From: an uncultured Spirochaetales bacterium
Lineage (GTDB): Bacteria > Spirochaetota > Spirochaetia > Sphaerochaetales > Sphaerochaetaceae
Length of the DNA: 19,654 bases
Assembly (NCBI GenBank): GCA_949292445.1
Contig: CASEZU010000030.1
Span: forward strand, 1 to 19,654
Direction: 5' to 3'
Below are positions 12,787 to 19,654 of the stretch, piece by piece (the stretch's first letter is position 1; every line of letters starts with the position of its first letter). Both the position numbers and the translations under genes were made by a program. The notes under the pieces were generated by a model. The model searched no databases and was not told where the DNA came from. It was given only the letters and a program-made list of their open reading frames with translations.

Positions 12787-14187
12787 TCAGCCCTCGAAAT
12801 ACTTCTGTGCGTTGTTGAACGAGATGTTGCGGACGACTTCTCCGAGCATCTCCTCGTCAGCCGGAATCTCTCCGTTCTCTGCCCAGCCTCCGATGACATT
12901 GCAGAGTATCCTTCTGAAATACTCATGTCTCGGGTAGGAGAGGAATGACCTGGAATCTGTGAGCATTCCGACGAAGAGAGGAAGCGCTCCGAGGTTTCCA
13001 AGAGTCTTGATCTGCTCCTCCATTCCATCTCTGTGGTCGCAGAACCACCATGCTGATCCGAGCTGGATCCTTCCTCTCACTCCGCCCTGATAGCATCCCA
13101 TGAGCGTTCCGAGAGCATAGTAATCCTTCGGGTTGAGTGAGTAGAGGATGGTCTTGGGCACATCATCTGTGTCTGTGAGAGCTGAGAAGAATGCGGCAAC
13201 GCCTGCTGAGAGCTCTGCATCGTAAACAGCATCGTAGCCTGTGTCCGGGCCGAGAGCCTTGAACATCTTTGCGTTGTTGTCCCTGATGGCTGCGAAGTGC
13301 AGCTGCATCGCGACATTGTTCTTCTTGTATGCGCGGGCGAGGGCGGAAAGCACGAATGTCCTGTAGGCATCAGCTTCAGATGCGGTGACATCTGCGCCGT
13401 TCATCCTCTTCTGGAATACCTCATTGACTTTTCCTGTCTCCCAGAATGTGTGCGGGCATGTCATGAGGGCATGATCGGAAGCGCGGCAGCCCATCTCCAC
13501 GAAGAACTGGAGCCTCTTCTCGAGTGCTGTAACAACATCCTCCGCATTCCTGATCTCAATGCCGGCCGCCTTGCCGAGCTTTGCGATGTACTCAGCGAAA
13601 TCGGCCTTGTCGATATTAAGGGCCTTGTCCGGTCTGAATGAAGGAATCACCTTTGCCGGGCACTTTCCTTCCTCCCTGATGATCTTGTGATACTTGAGAT
13701 CATCGGCAGGATCATCCGTTGTTCCGACAGCATATACATTGAATTTCTTCATGATGCCGAAGACTGAGAGCTCAGGATTCGACTTGAACTGCTCGTTGGC
13801 CTCATCGTAGATCTTCTTCGCATTCTTTCTGCAGAGCACGTCATAGATGCCGAAGTATCTCTGAAGCTCGAGGTGTGTCCAGTGATAGAGAGGATTGCCG
13901 ATGAGGTTCTCCATTGTCTCTGCCCAGGCGAGGAACTTGTCATATGGATCGGCATCGCCTGTGATGAGCTTCTCGTCGAAACCGCATGTCCTCATCTGTC
14001 TCCACTTGTAGTGATCACCGCCGAGCCAGGCATCGGTGATGGTGGTGAACCTCTTGTCCTCTGCTATCTGCTGAGGAATGAGGTGGCAGTGATAGTCGAA
14101 GATCGGCATCTCTGCGGCATATTCATGATAAAGCGTCTTTGCCATCCCGCTCTCGAGCAGGAAATCCTTTCCCATAAATTCCTTCAT
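12787..14187 (-). CDS. uxaC: Uronate isomerase UxaC (466 aa)
   Basis: UxaC converts D-galacturonate to D-tagaturonate, and D-glucuronate to D-fructuronate, as the first intracellular step. It is an amidohydrolase-superfamily TIM barrel. The N-terminal IFDYHCHLIPQQIAED (29-44) carries the H33 and H35 metal ligands. Other family stretches are WRQMRTCGFDE, NPLYHWTHLELQRYFGI (98-114), TTDDPADDLKYH, VIPSFRPDKALNI and, near the end, FVGMLTDSRSFLSYPRHEYFRRILC. Length is near that of the E. coli enzyme (470 aa). The start overlaps the uxaA stop by four bases (ATGA), with GGAG eight bases upstream, and one base separates it from the following iclR gene. Confidence 0.97.
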   Translation of the reverse strand: MKEFMGKDFLLESGMAKTLYHEYAAEMPIFDYHCHLIPQQIAEDKRFTTITDAWLGGDHYKWRQMRTCGFDEKLITGDADPYDKFLAWAETMENLIGNPLYHWTHLELQRYFGIYDVLCRKNAKKIYDEANEQFKSNPELSVFGIMKKFNVYAVGTTDDPADDLKYHKIIREEGKCPAKVIPSFRPDKALNIDKADFAEYIAKLGKAAGIEIRNAEDVVTALEKRLQFFVEMGCRASDHALMTCPHTFWETGKVNEVFQKRMNGADVTASEADAYRTFVLSALARAYKKNNVAMQLHFAAIRDNNAKMFKALGPDTGYDAVYDAELSAGVAAFFSALTDTDDVPKTILYSLNPKDYYALGTLMGCYQGGVRGRIQLGSAWWFCDHRDGMEEQIKTLGNLGALPLFVGMLTDSRSFLSYPRHEYFRRILCNVIGGWAENGEIPADEEMLGEVVRNISFNNAQKYFEG

Positions 14188-15698
14188 AGTACAACTCCAT
14201 CCTTGAAGATCGAGATCTCCGAATAACCGTTGATCTCGTTTTTAGTGCGAGTCTCACCATTCGCGATGGATATGATGAGCGTGATGAGCTTCTCCGTGAC
14301 TTTCCTCGGATCCTCTGTAAGCATTGAGGAGGCATCGAAGTCGATCCAGTCCTTCTTGTGTTCGGCAAGATCATGATTTGTCGCGATCTTCACTGTCGGC
14401 ACAGGCGCTCCGAGCGGCGTCCCGCGCCCTGTTGTGAAGAGGATCATATGCGCACCTGCCGCGCTCTGGTCAGTTGTCGAGACAATATCGTTGCCGGGAC
14501 CTGAGAGCAGGTTGAGGCCTGGTGTTGTGACCATCTCCCCATAACCGAGCACTGCCGTGACAGGAGCCCTGCCTCCCTTCTGGACGCAGCCGAGGCTCTT
14601 GTCCTCCAGCGTCGAGATTCCTCCTGCCTTGTTGCCGGGGGAGGGGTTCTCATATACAACCTGGCCGTGGGCCGTGAAGTAGTCCTTGAAGTCCTGAATG
14701 AGCTTGACTGTCTTCTGATAGATCTCCTCATTCACGCAGCGGTTCATCAGGACCTGCTCCGCACCGAACATCTCAGGAACCTCCGTGAGGATCCCTGTGC
14801 CTCCCATAGCCGTGAGCTCATTGCAGAATCTTCCCACCAGCGGGTTAGCGGTGATTCCTGAAAGTCCGTCGGAACCTCCGCATTTGAAGCCGACCACGAG
14901 GCGTGACATCGGCACTGCCTCTCTTCTGTCGCCCTTCATCACCTCTGCTATCTCGGAGAGAAGACGCTTTCCGTCCGCAACTTCATCTTCCGATTCCTGG
15001 CAGACGAGGAATTTCACGCGCTCCGTGTCCACCTCTCCAAGAAGTTCCCTGAAGGAGTCCATCGTGTTGTTCTCGCAGCCGAGTCCTATCACGAGGACAC
15101 CTCCGGCATTGGGATGATGGACAAGATCTGCAAGGATCTTCCGCGTATTCTCATGGTCATCCCCCAGCTGTGAGCAGCCGAAAGGATGCGTGTAGGCGTG
15201 GACACCGTCCTCGAGGCCGAGATTCTCGTTTCCCCAGGCCTCAAGCTGCATCGATATCCTGTTCACGCATCCGACTGTCGGAATGATCCAGAGGGCGTTG
15301 CGGATTCCTATGCCGCCATCCTTTCTTTTATATGCCCTGATGGTCGGTATCTGATCCTTCCAGCGCAGCCTGTCCTCTTCCGCCTCAGCCATGGCCTCTT
15401 CCGCTGCAGCCCTGTCGTAGTGGTATTCGGCATTCTCGTTCAGGAGCGTATGGATGTTGAATGCATGGACATGGTGCCCTTTCTTTATATCCTCGCTGGC
15501 TGCTCCGATGGGGTAGCCATATTTGATCACAGGTTCATCTTTCTTTATGTCGGAGAGTGCCACCTTGTGACCTGCGGGGATGTCAGAGAAGACTGTGAAC
15601 GTGTTGCCGTCCACAGTCACGACATCACCCTTCATCAGAGGCTTGATTGCTACTGCGACATTATCGCGGTTGTTTATTCTGATAAGGTTACTGGCCAT
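14184..15698 (-). CDS. uxaA: Altronate dehydratase UxaA (504 aa)
   Basis: UxaA removes water from D-altronate to give 2-keto-3-deoxygluconate and needs ferrous iron. Residues about 1-92 are the N-terminal SAF domain (KPLMKGDVVTVDGNTF through GHHVHAFNIHTLL). From about residue 118 the catalytic domain runs to the end, with YKRKDGGIGIRNALWIIPTVGCVN (123-146), HPFGCSQLGDDHENTRKIL (171-189), VLVIGLGCENN (201-211) and VGFKCGGSDGLSGITANP as family landmarks. I chose the ATG at 15698 because GAGGAG stands directly before it and the protein then begins MASNLIRINNRDNVAV; a TTG at 15719 would add seven residues and overlap uxaB. The gene lies between uxaB and uxaC with almost no spacing. The whole pathway is represented, which supports altronate over galactarate as substrate. 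Confidence 0.96.
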   Translation of the reverse strand: MASNLIRINNRDNVAVAIKPLMKGDVVTVDGNTFTVFSDIPAGHKVALSDIKKDEPVIKYGYPIGAASEDIKKGHHVHAFNIHTLLNENAEYHYDRAAAEEAMAEAEEDRLRWKDQIPTIRAYKRKDGGIGIRNALWIIPTVGCVNRISMQLEAWGNENLGLEDGVHAYTHPFGCSQLGDDHENTRKILADLVHHPNAGGVLVIGLGCENNTMDSFRELLGEVDTERVKFLVCQESEDEVADGKRLLSEIAEVMKGDRREAVPMSRLVVGFKCGGSDGLSGITANPLVGRFCNELTAMGGTGILTEVPEMFGAEQVLMNRCVNEEIYQKTVKLIQDFKDYFTAHGQVVYENPSPGNKAGGISTLEDKSLGCVQKGGRAPVTAVLGYGEMVTTPGLNLLSGPGNDIVSTTDQSAAGAHMILFTTGRGTPLGAPVPTVKIATNHDLAEHKKDWIDFDASSMLTEDPRKVTEKLITLIISIANGETRTKNEINGYSEISIFKDGVVL

Positions 15699-15705
15699 TT
15701 TCTCC

Positions 15706-17184
15706 TCAGATTCTCTCAATAGCCTTCGTCATGCCATCCGTCCAGATTGTCTCAAGATAGCCGGCGATCTTCTTCTCGAGTCCGGGAACCGCCGTGAGAT
15801 CCTCTCCCCACCATGATGTGTCAGAAAGAACGCTCTTCGCGATGGCCTCGGCCTTCTCCGCTGTTCCGGAATATGAAGCTGAGTAGAGCTTCTGGAACTT
15901 ATCAAGAACCTCTGGGCTGTCCTGGATGAGATACTTCTCGCCATTCCTGGAACCCTTGAGTGCGGTGCCCTCATACTCCGTTCCTTCATAGAATGAGATG
16001 AGCGCGGCAAGCGAGAAGGAGAGCACATCAGGCAGCTTTCCTTCCTTCTTGTAGTAGCCGAGGAGGGAAGGAAGGTCGCGTGTCTTGAACTTCGAGACGC
16101 TGTTGAGGGAGATGGAGAGAAGGAGATGGACAATATAGGGATTCGCGAATCTCTCCAGGACATCGCCTGCGTATTCCTCAAGCTGCTTCCTGTCCCCGTC
16201 CATTGATGGAATGATCTCCTCGAAGAGTCCCTTCTTCGCCATCGGGAAAATCAGCGGGCTCTTGATGCATTCCTCCACGGTGTTCAGTCCTGTCTGATAT
16301 GCTGCGAGGACCATCATCGTGTGCGTTCCATTGAGGATGCGCACTTTCCTCGTGCGGTAGAATGACATGTCATCGGTCCAGATGACATTGACTCCGGCCT
16401 TGTCCGTCGGCAGCTCATCCTCATGTGTCTTGCCGTGGCACTCGATGACCCATAGGAGGAATATCTCGGCGCTGTCGAGCAGGTTGTCCTGATAACCGAG
16501 CTTCTCGCAGATCTTTTCCGCTTCAGCCCTCGGATAACCGGGAACGATCCTGTCTACAAGGCTGTTGCAGAAGTCGCAGGCTGTATCGAGCCAGTCAGTG
16601 AAGCCCTTCTCAAGGCCCCATTCCTCCGCGTACTGCTTCACTATCCTCTTGAGATTGTCACCGTTCTTGTCGATGAGCTCGCAGGGAATCGCGATGATGC
16701 CCTTGTCCGCCGCTCCGTTGAATGCCTTGTAGCGGTGATAAAGGAATGCGCAGACTTTTCCCGGATAGGAGACCTGAGGCCTGTCCTCGAGCTTGTCTCC
16801 CTCGTGGTAGGCAATGCCGGCTTCTGTCGTGTTGGAGATTATGAACCTCAGATCAGGATTCTCCGCCTGCCTGATGTACTCGTCGTACTCAGTGTAGGGG
16901 TTGATGCAGCCCTTCACGCTGGTTATTGTCCTGAACTCCTCCACGGGCTTGCCGTTCTGTACGCCGCGGAGCACGGTCGTATATACGCCGTTCTGTCCGT
17001 TGATCATCTCGCCCATTCCCTGCTTGAGAGGCTGGATCATCATCACATCGCCGTTGAAATCACCCTTTTCATTGAGAAGATCCACGATCCAATCGACGAA
17101 AGCGCGAAGGAAGTTTCCTTCTCCGAACTGGAGTATCCTTACAGGACGCTCAGGCTTCTTGACAGTTTCACTGACATTCTTCAT
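15706..17184 (-). CDS. uxaB: Tagaturonate reductase (altronate oxidoreductase) UxaB (492 aa)
   Basis: UxaB reduces D-tagaturonate to D-altronate with NADH. It belongs to the long-chain mannitol dehydrogenase family: RILQFGEGNFLRAFVDW at 16-32 is the N-terminal nucleotide-binding strand and loop, and KVRILNGTHTMMVLAAY at 280-296 gives the family catalytic set K280, N285 and H288. ISNTTEAGI at 116-124 and AIPCELIDKNG at 165-175 are typical of the tagaturonate branch. E. coli UxaB is 483 aa, so the length is normal. AAGGAG precedes the ATG. Its start overlaps the end of the transporter gene by 17 bp, and its stop is seven bases from the uxaA start. Fructuronate reductase (UxuB) is related, but UxaA downstream favours UxaB. 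Confidence 0.96.
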   Translation of the reverse strand: MKNVSETVKKPERPVRILQFGEGNFLRAFVDWIVDLLNEKGDFNGDVMMIQPLKQGMGEMINGQNGVYTTVLRGVQNGKPVEEFRTITSVKGCINPYTEYDEYIRQAENPDLRFIISNTTEAGIAYHEGDKLEDRPQVSYPGKVCAFLYHRYKAFNGAADKGIIAIPCELIDKNGDNLKRIVKQYAEEWGLEKGFTDWLDTACDFCNSLVDRIVPGYPRAEAEKICEKLGYQDNLLDSAEIFLLWVIECHGKTHEDELPTDKAGVNVIWTDDMSFYRTRKVRILNGTHTMMVLAAYQTGLNTVEECIKSPLIFPMAKKGLFEEIIPSMDGDRKQLEEYAGDVLERFANPYIVHLLLSISLNSVSKFKTRDLPSLLGYYKKEGKLPDVLSFSLAALISFYEGTEYEGTALKGSRNGEKYLIQDSPEVLDKFQKLYSASYSGTAEKAEAIAKSVLSDTSWWGEDLTAVPGLEKKIAGYLETIWTDGMTKAIERI

Positions 17185-18184
17185 TTATTGCCGTCTCCTT
17201 TTCCTTTGTACTCTTTATATCATTCTTCGGCTTTCTTCCGAAGAGGAAATGCGCGGAAATCGCAGCAGCTGACTGCTGAAATACTATTCCTGATATCACA
17301 GGTATGACGGAACGCGGCGGAAAGAACTCTATGGCGATGACCATTGCCGCCGATATGTTCCTCATCCCGGCTCCGAATGTGACGGATACAGCCTCTTCTC
17401 TGCTCAGCTTCATGATACGTGAAGCGAATGCCGAGATGGCAAAACCGGCGAGAGTGCAGAGCAGGGCCATCGCAAGCGGCGGAATGTACTCTGCTGAAAT
17501 GCCATTCAGAAGCTCTTCGGCAACCTGGCTTGTGTTTATTGAGATAACCATCAGCAGTGCGATTTTAGTGAACGGTTTCAGGCTCGGAGCCACATGGTCG
17601 CAGCATCTGCCCTTCGTGAAATAGTTCACTGCGATTCCGGCCGCAGACGGGATGACCACCATCTGCAGGAGCGAGAGCATCATCCCTGCCGTGTCTATTG
17701 AGATATCGGAACCTCCCAGGAGGCGTACGGTAAGAGGGGTGGAGACCGGTGCGAGCATGGTCCCTATTATCAGTATTGTCAGGGACAGTGCGCCGCTTCC
17801 GTTGTATATGCCGGCCCAGATGCAGGCGGCAACAGCTGTCGGGATCGAATAAAGGAGGATGAATCCGAGCGCTGTTTCAGCATCGAAGAGGAGTCTTGAG
17901 ACAAGAGCGGCCAGCACGGGAATGATGATATATGAGAGGGCTCCGAAGACCAGAACCGGTTTCGGCCGCCTTATAATCCTTCCGAAATCACTCACAGAGA
18001 CTCCCATTCCGTTCACCAGAGTCAGGAAGGCGAAAAGCCAGGTGACAAGCGGCTTCAGCGGTTTGAGCCAGGAGTACAGCAGCAGGCCCAGGATGACTCC
18101 CGCCGGAGTGAGCACAGGCATGAAGCGTTCCAGGCCTCTGTTCAGTTTTCGCAGGAGCTGCTCTGTGGAGTAAAATCGAAACAT
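17168..18184 (-). CDS. BASS-family (SBF-like) transporter, candidate uronate permease (338 aa)
   Basis: This is a membrane protein of the bile acid:sodium symporter superfamily. Nine to ten hydrophobic segments fill residues about 23-315. Family landmarks are LVNGMGVSVSDFGRII (57-71), FILLYSIPTAVAACIWAGI followed by SLTILIIGTMLAPVSTPL (108-151), and the core GAGMRNISAAMVIA at 271-284. Members take up organic acids with sodium. Being first in the uxaB-uxaA-uxaC operon and overlapping uxaB by 17 bp, it is a plausible galacturonate or oligouronide uptake system; this is inference, since known uronate permeases (ExuT, TRAP) belong to other families. The ATG at 18184 has no Shine-Dalgarno sequence, and a -10 ends six bases before it, so the message may be leaderless. 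A KdgR-like operator covers the start codon. Confidence 0.85.
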   Translation of the reverse strand: MFRFYSTEQLLRKLNRGLERFMPVLTPAGVILGLLLYSWLKPLKPLVTWLFAFLTLVNGMGVSVSDFGRIIRRPKPVLVFGALSYIIIPVLAALVSRLLFDAETALGFILLYSIPTAVAACIWAGIYNGSGALSLTILIIGTMLAPVSTPLTVRLLGGSDISIDTAGMMLSLLQMVVIPSAAGIAVNYFTKGRCCDHVAPSLKPFTKIALLMVISINTSQVAEELLNGISAEYIPPLAMALLCTLAGFAISAFASRIMKLSREEAVSVTFGAGMRNISAAMVIAIEFFPPRSVIPVISGIVFQQSAAAISAHFLFGRKPKNDIKSTKEKETAINEECQ

Positions 18185-18190
18185 AGTTTC
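18178..18190. promoter_or_regulatory. KdgR-like operator over the uxa operon start
   Basis: GAAACATAGTTTC on the plus strand is a 5-3-5 inverted repeat; with flanks it reads CGAAACATAGTTTCA, close to the KdgR box as remembered (TGAAACATTGTTTCA type). It begins right after the -10 hexamer (18191-18196) and covers the ATG at 18182-18184 and the probable transcription start. It matches the kdgA/kdgK palindrome at 10 of 13 positions. Confidence 0.65.
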
Positions 18191-18218
18191 AGTTTATACT
18201 TTCTTCATGTTATGTCAA
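18191..18218 (-). promoter_or_regulatory. Promoter of the transporter-uxaBAC-iclR operon
   Basis: On the minus strand a perfect TTGACA (plus 18213-18218) is followed after 16 bases by TAAACT (18191-18196). The expected start of transcription coincides with or touches the ATG at 18184, implying little or no leader. Confidence 0.6.
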
Positions 18219-18253
18219 ACAGAATGACGGATTCCGCACCCGTGTGGATGATG

Positions 18254-18262
18254 TGCTATCAT
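18254..18262 (+). promoter_or_regulatory. Possible extended -10 of the receptor gene
   Basis: TG-C-TATCAT at 18254-18262 is an extended -10 pattern. It overlaps the first ATG (18261) and ends seven bases before the second in-frame ATG (18270). If used, translation would begin at 18270 on a leaderless message. Confidence 0.3.
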
Positions 18263-19654
18263 GAAATGCATGGGGCGAAAGACGGGACTTCTTCTGGCCA
18301 ATGTATACCAAGGTGCGAGCAGGGCCATGTGGCGCTATGCCGCGGCATTGTCCGCCCGCCATCCGGAAGACTCCCTGATCCTTGTCCCGGGGGGCAGGCT
18401 CAGGTACCTCGGCGCCTCCGAATACCTCAGGAACAGCATCTACGACCTTGTGAACAGGACTTCGTTTGACGGGGCCATGATCTGGTCCTCATCGATGACG
18501 GGAGCGGAGAACTCCGAGAGCATATCATCATTTGTACGCGGTATTGCCGAGCACCTCCCTGTCGTATCAATGTGCATGACAATCCCCGGCCTGCCATCTG
18601 TTGATTTCGATGCCTATGGCGGAACGTACAATGCGGTGATGCACTTCATAAGGGAACACGGAGCCAGGCATATAGCTTTTCTCCGGGGCCCGGAGAACCA
18701 TGCGGGGGCTGAATCCAGATACAGGGCCTATCTGGATGCGCTCCGCGATGGCGGCATACCTTTTTCCGAACGCCTTGTCTCTTCACCGAGGCCCTGGAGC
18801 GATGGAGCCGCCGCAGCCAGGGAGCTGATAGCCGGAAGGCATCTTGAGGCGGGAAAGGACTTCACAGCTGTTGCGGCAGCCTCCGACCTTATGGTACTTG
18901 GCGCGGAGAAGGTATTCCGCGAGTACGGCATCTCCATTCCCGATGATATCGGAGTGTCGGGATTCAATGACAATGAGGAGAATCAGCTTCTCGATGTGGA
19001 GCTGACCACCGTGCGGATGCCGATCAGGAAGATACTCGAGACATCGTATTCACTACTTGCCGATATAGAAGCCGGGGCAGAGGATGTCCATTCCGTGATG
19101 ATTCCCTGTGATTTTATCATCAGGCGTTCCTGCGGCTGCCGTGATAGTCTCGGCGGCCTGGAGAGGGCGCGCGGTGTCATCACCAGTGACAGAAGCCTCC
19201 GCTCATGGCTCCGGAACTATATAGGGGATGATGAGGCTTACAAGGCGATGCTCGTCATCCTCGACTATCTCTTCGATTCCGCTTCTGATGATACAAGAGC
19301 CGTCACGGAAGCAGTGGCTGCATATTTCGATTCCGGTGCTGAGACGGGAACAATCATGGAGGCTGTGAAATGGAGCGAGTCCATTCTCGGCAAGAGGGAG
19401 AAGAGCCCCGGAAGGAGGGATTATCTTTTCTCCCGCATCGCCCATGGCAGCCGCCGTCTCTATGCCGGTGAGCAGCAGAGGCTGGGAGAGGTCTCCCGGC
19501 TGCTCGACATGTTCAAATCCGAGCTTCTTGCCGCGAGGTCATATTCATCGCTTCCGTCGATAATGCAGAGTGTCTTTCCCTCTCTCGGCATAACCGGGGC
19601 CCTCCTGATGCTCTATGAGGATTTCCGGTATACAAGGCTGCTCGGCGGATTCTC
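18261..19654 (+). CDS. LacI-type ligand-binding receptor/regulator without N-terminal DNA-binding domain (partial, at least 464 aa)
   Basis: The gene is open to the window edge. Residues about 6-290 fold like a LacI/periplasmic-binding-protein type 1 domain: TGLLLANVYQGA (8-19), FDGAMIWSS (69-77), YNAVMHFIREHGARHIAFLRGP (123-144), AVAAASDLMVLGAEKVFREYGISIPDDIGVSGFNDN (203-238) and LTTVRMPIRKI (248-258). No signal peptide and no N-terminal helix-turn-helix are present. IPCDFIIRRSCGC at 281-293 is an end motif I associate with multidomain sensors common in spirochaetes and clostridia. Residues about 300-464 are mostly helical linker; the output domain (GGDEF, HTH or kinase in relatives) is beyond the window. 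The start is ATG 18261 or, if the message is leaderless, ATG 18270; an in-frame stop at 18249 rules out earlier starts. It is divergent from the uronate operon, so a sugar-acid ligand is possible. Confidence 0.75.
   Translation, partial: MKCMGRKTGLLLANVYQGASRAMWRYAAALSARHPEDSLILVPGGRLRYLGASEYLRNSIYDLVNRTSFDGAMIWSSSMTGAENSESISSFVRGIAEHLPVVSMCMTIPGLPSVDFDAYGGTYNAVMHFIREHGARHIAFLRGPENHAGAESRYRAYLDALRDGGIPFSERLVSSPRPWSDGAAAARELIAGRHLEAGKDFTAVAAASDLMVLGAEKVFREYGISIPDDIGVSGFNDNEENQLLDVELTTVRMPIRKILETSYSLLADIEAGAEDVHSVMIPCDFIIRRSCGCRDSLGGLERARGVITSDRSLRSWLRNYIGDDEAYKAMLVILDYLFDSASDDTRAVTEAVAAYFDSGAETGTIMEAVKWSESILGKREKSPGRRDYLFSRIAHGSRRLYAGEQQRLGEVSRLLDMFKSELLAARSYSSLPSIMQSVFPSLGITGALLMLYEDFRYTRLLGGF

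Noticed and set aside
12786..13028. Longer N-terminus for the IclR regulator
   Set aside because: It would overlap the end of uxaC by about 240 bp and adds a low-complexity Arg/Ser-rich stretch unlike any IclR protein; the ATG at 12785 gives a normal start.
15699..15719. TTG start for uxaA
   Set aside because: The ATG at 15698 has GAGGAG directly upstream and fits the family N-terminus; the TTG would put that ribosome binding site inside the gene.

Overview
The window comes from a bacterium of moderate GC content (roughly the low 50s per cent by eye). No rRNA, tRNA, CRISPR array or insertion sequence was recognised. A Spirochaetota origin, possibly near Sphaerochaeta, is a tentative guess. 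It rests on the style of the periplasmic-binding-protein-like receptor at the right end and on a two-domain superoxide-reductase relative. A Clostridia-type gut bacterium cannot be excluded.

Layout. Positions 1-1950 (minus strand) hold an SGNH esterase, a membrane-anchored zinc-ribbon Nudix protein and the start of an aldo/keto reductase. Positions 2094-3879 (plus) hold deoC overlapping an unusual thymidine kinase. Positions 3910-6550 are a divergent pair of transcription units: a sugar isomerase/epimerase-like TIM barrel (minus), and a GH28 pectinase followed by a degenerate superoxide-reductase-like protein (plus). Positions 6551-8818 hold the divergent pair kdgA (KDPG aldolase fused to a VOC-like domain) and kdgK. 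Positions 9004-11875 hold an AzgA/PbuG-type purine permease with its own promoter and terminator, then a CE12-type acetylesterase overlapping a GlmU-like hexapeptide acyltransferase. Positions 12006-18184 (minus) are one operon: BASS-family transporter, uxaB, uxaA, uxaC, iclR-type regulator. Divergent from it is the start of a sugar-binding-type receptor protein that runs off the right edge.

Function. The window encodes a complete D-galacturonate route: UxaC (galacturonate to tagaturonate), UxaB (to altronate), UxaA (to 2-keto-3-deoxygluconate), KdgK (to KDPG) and KdgA (to pyruvate and glyceraldehyde-3-phosphate). GH28 and CE12 enzymes without visible signal peptides suggest that imported pectic oligosaccharides are trimmed and deacetylated in the cytoplasm. 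An IclR-family regulator sits at the end of the operon. Two 13-bp palindromes resembling the enterobacterial KdgR box lie at the two uronate promoter regions, so a KdgR-like regulon can be proposed directly from sequence.

The less ordinary items are a superoxide-reductase-like protein that has lost most of its catalytic iron ligands, a four-copy TGCCC element at exact 33-bp spacing between convergent genes, four genes that look leaderless, and the fused or extended Nudix, KDPG aldolase and thymidine kinase proteins. None amounts to a demonstrated new system.
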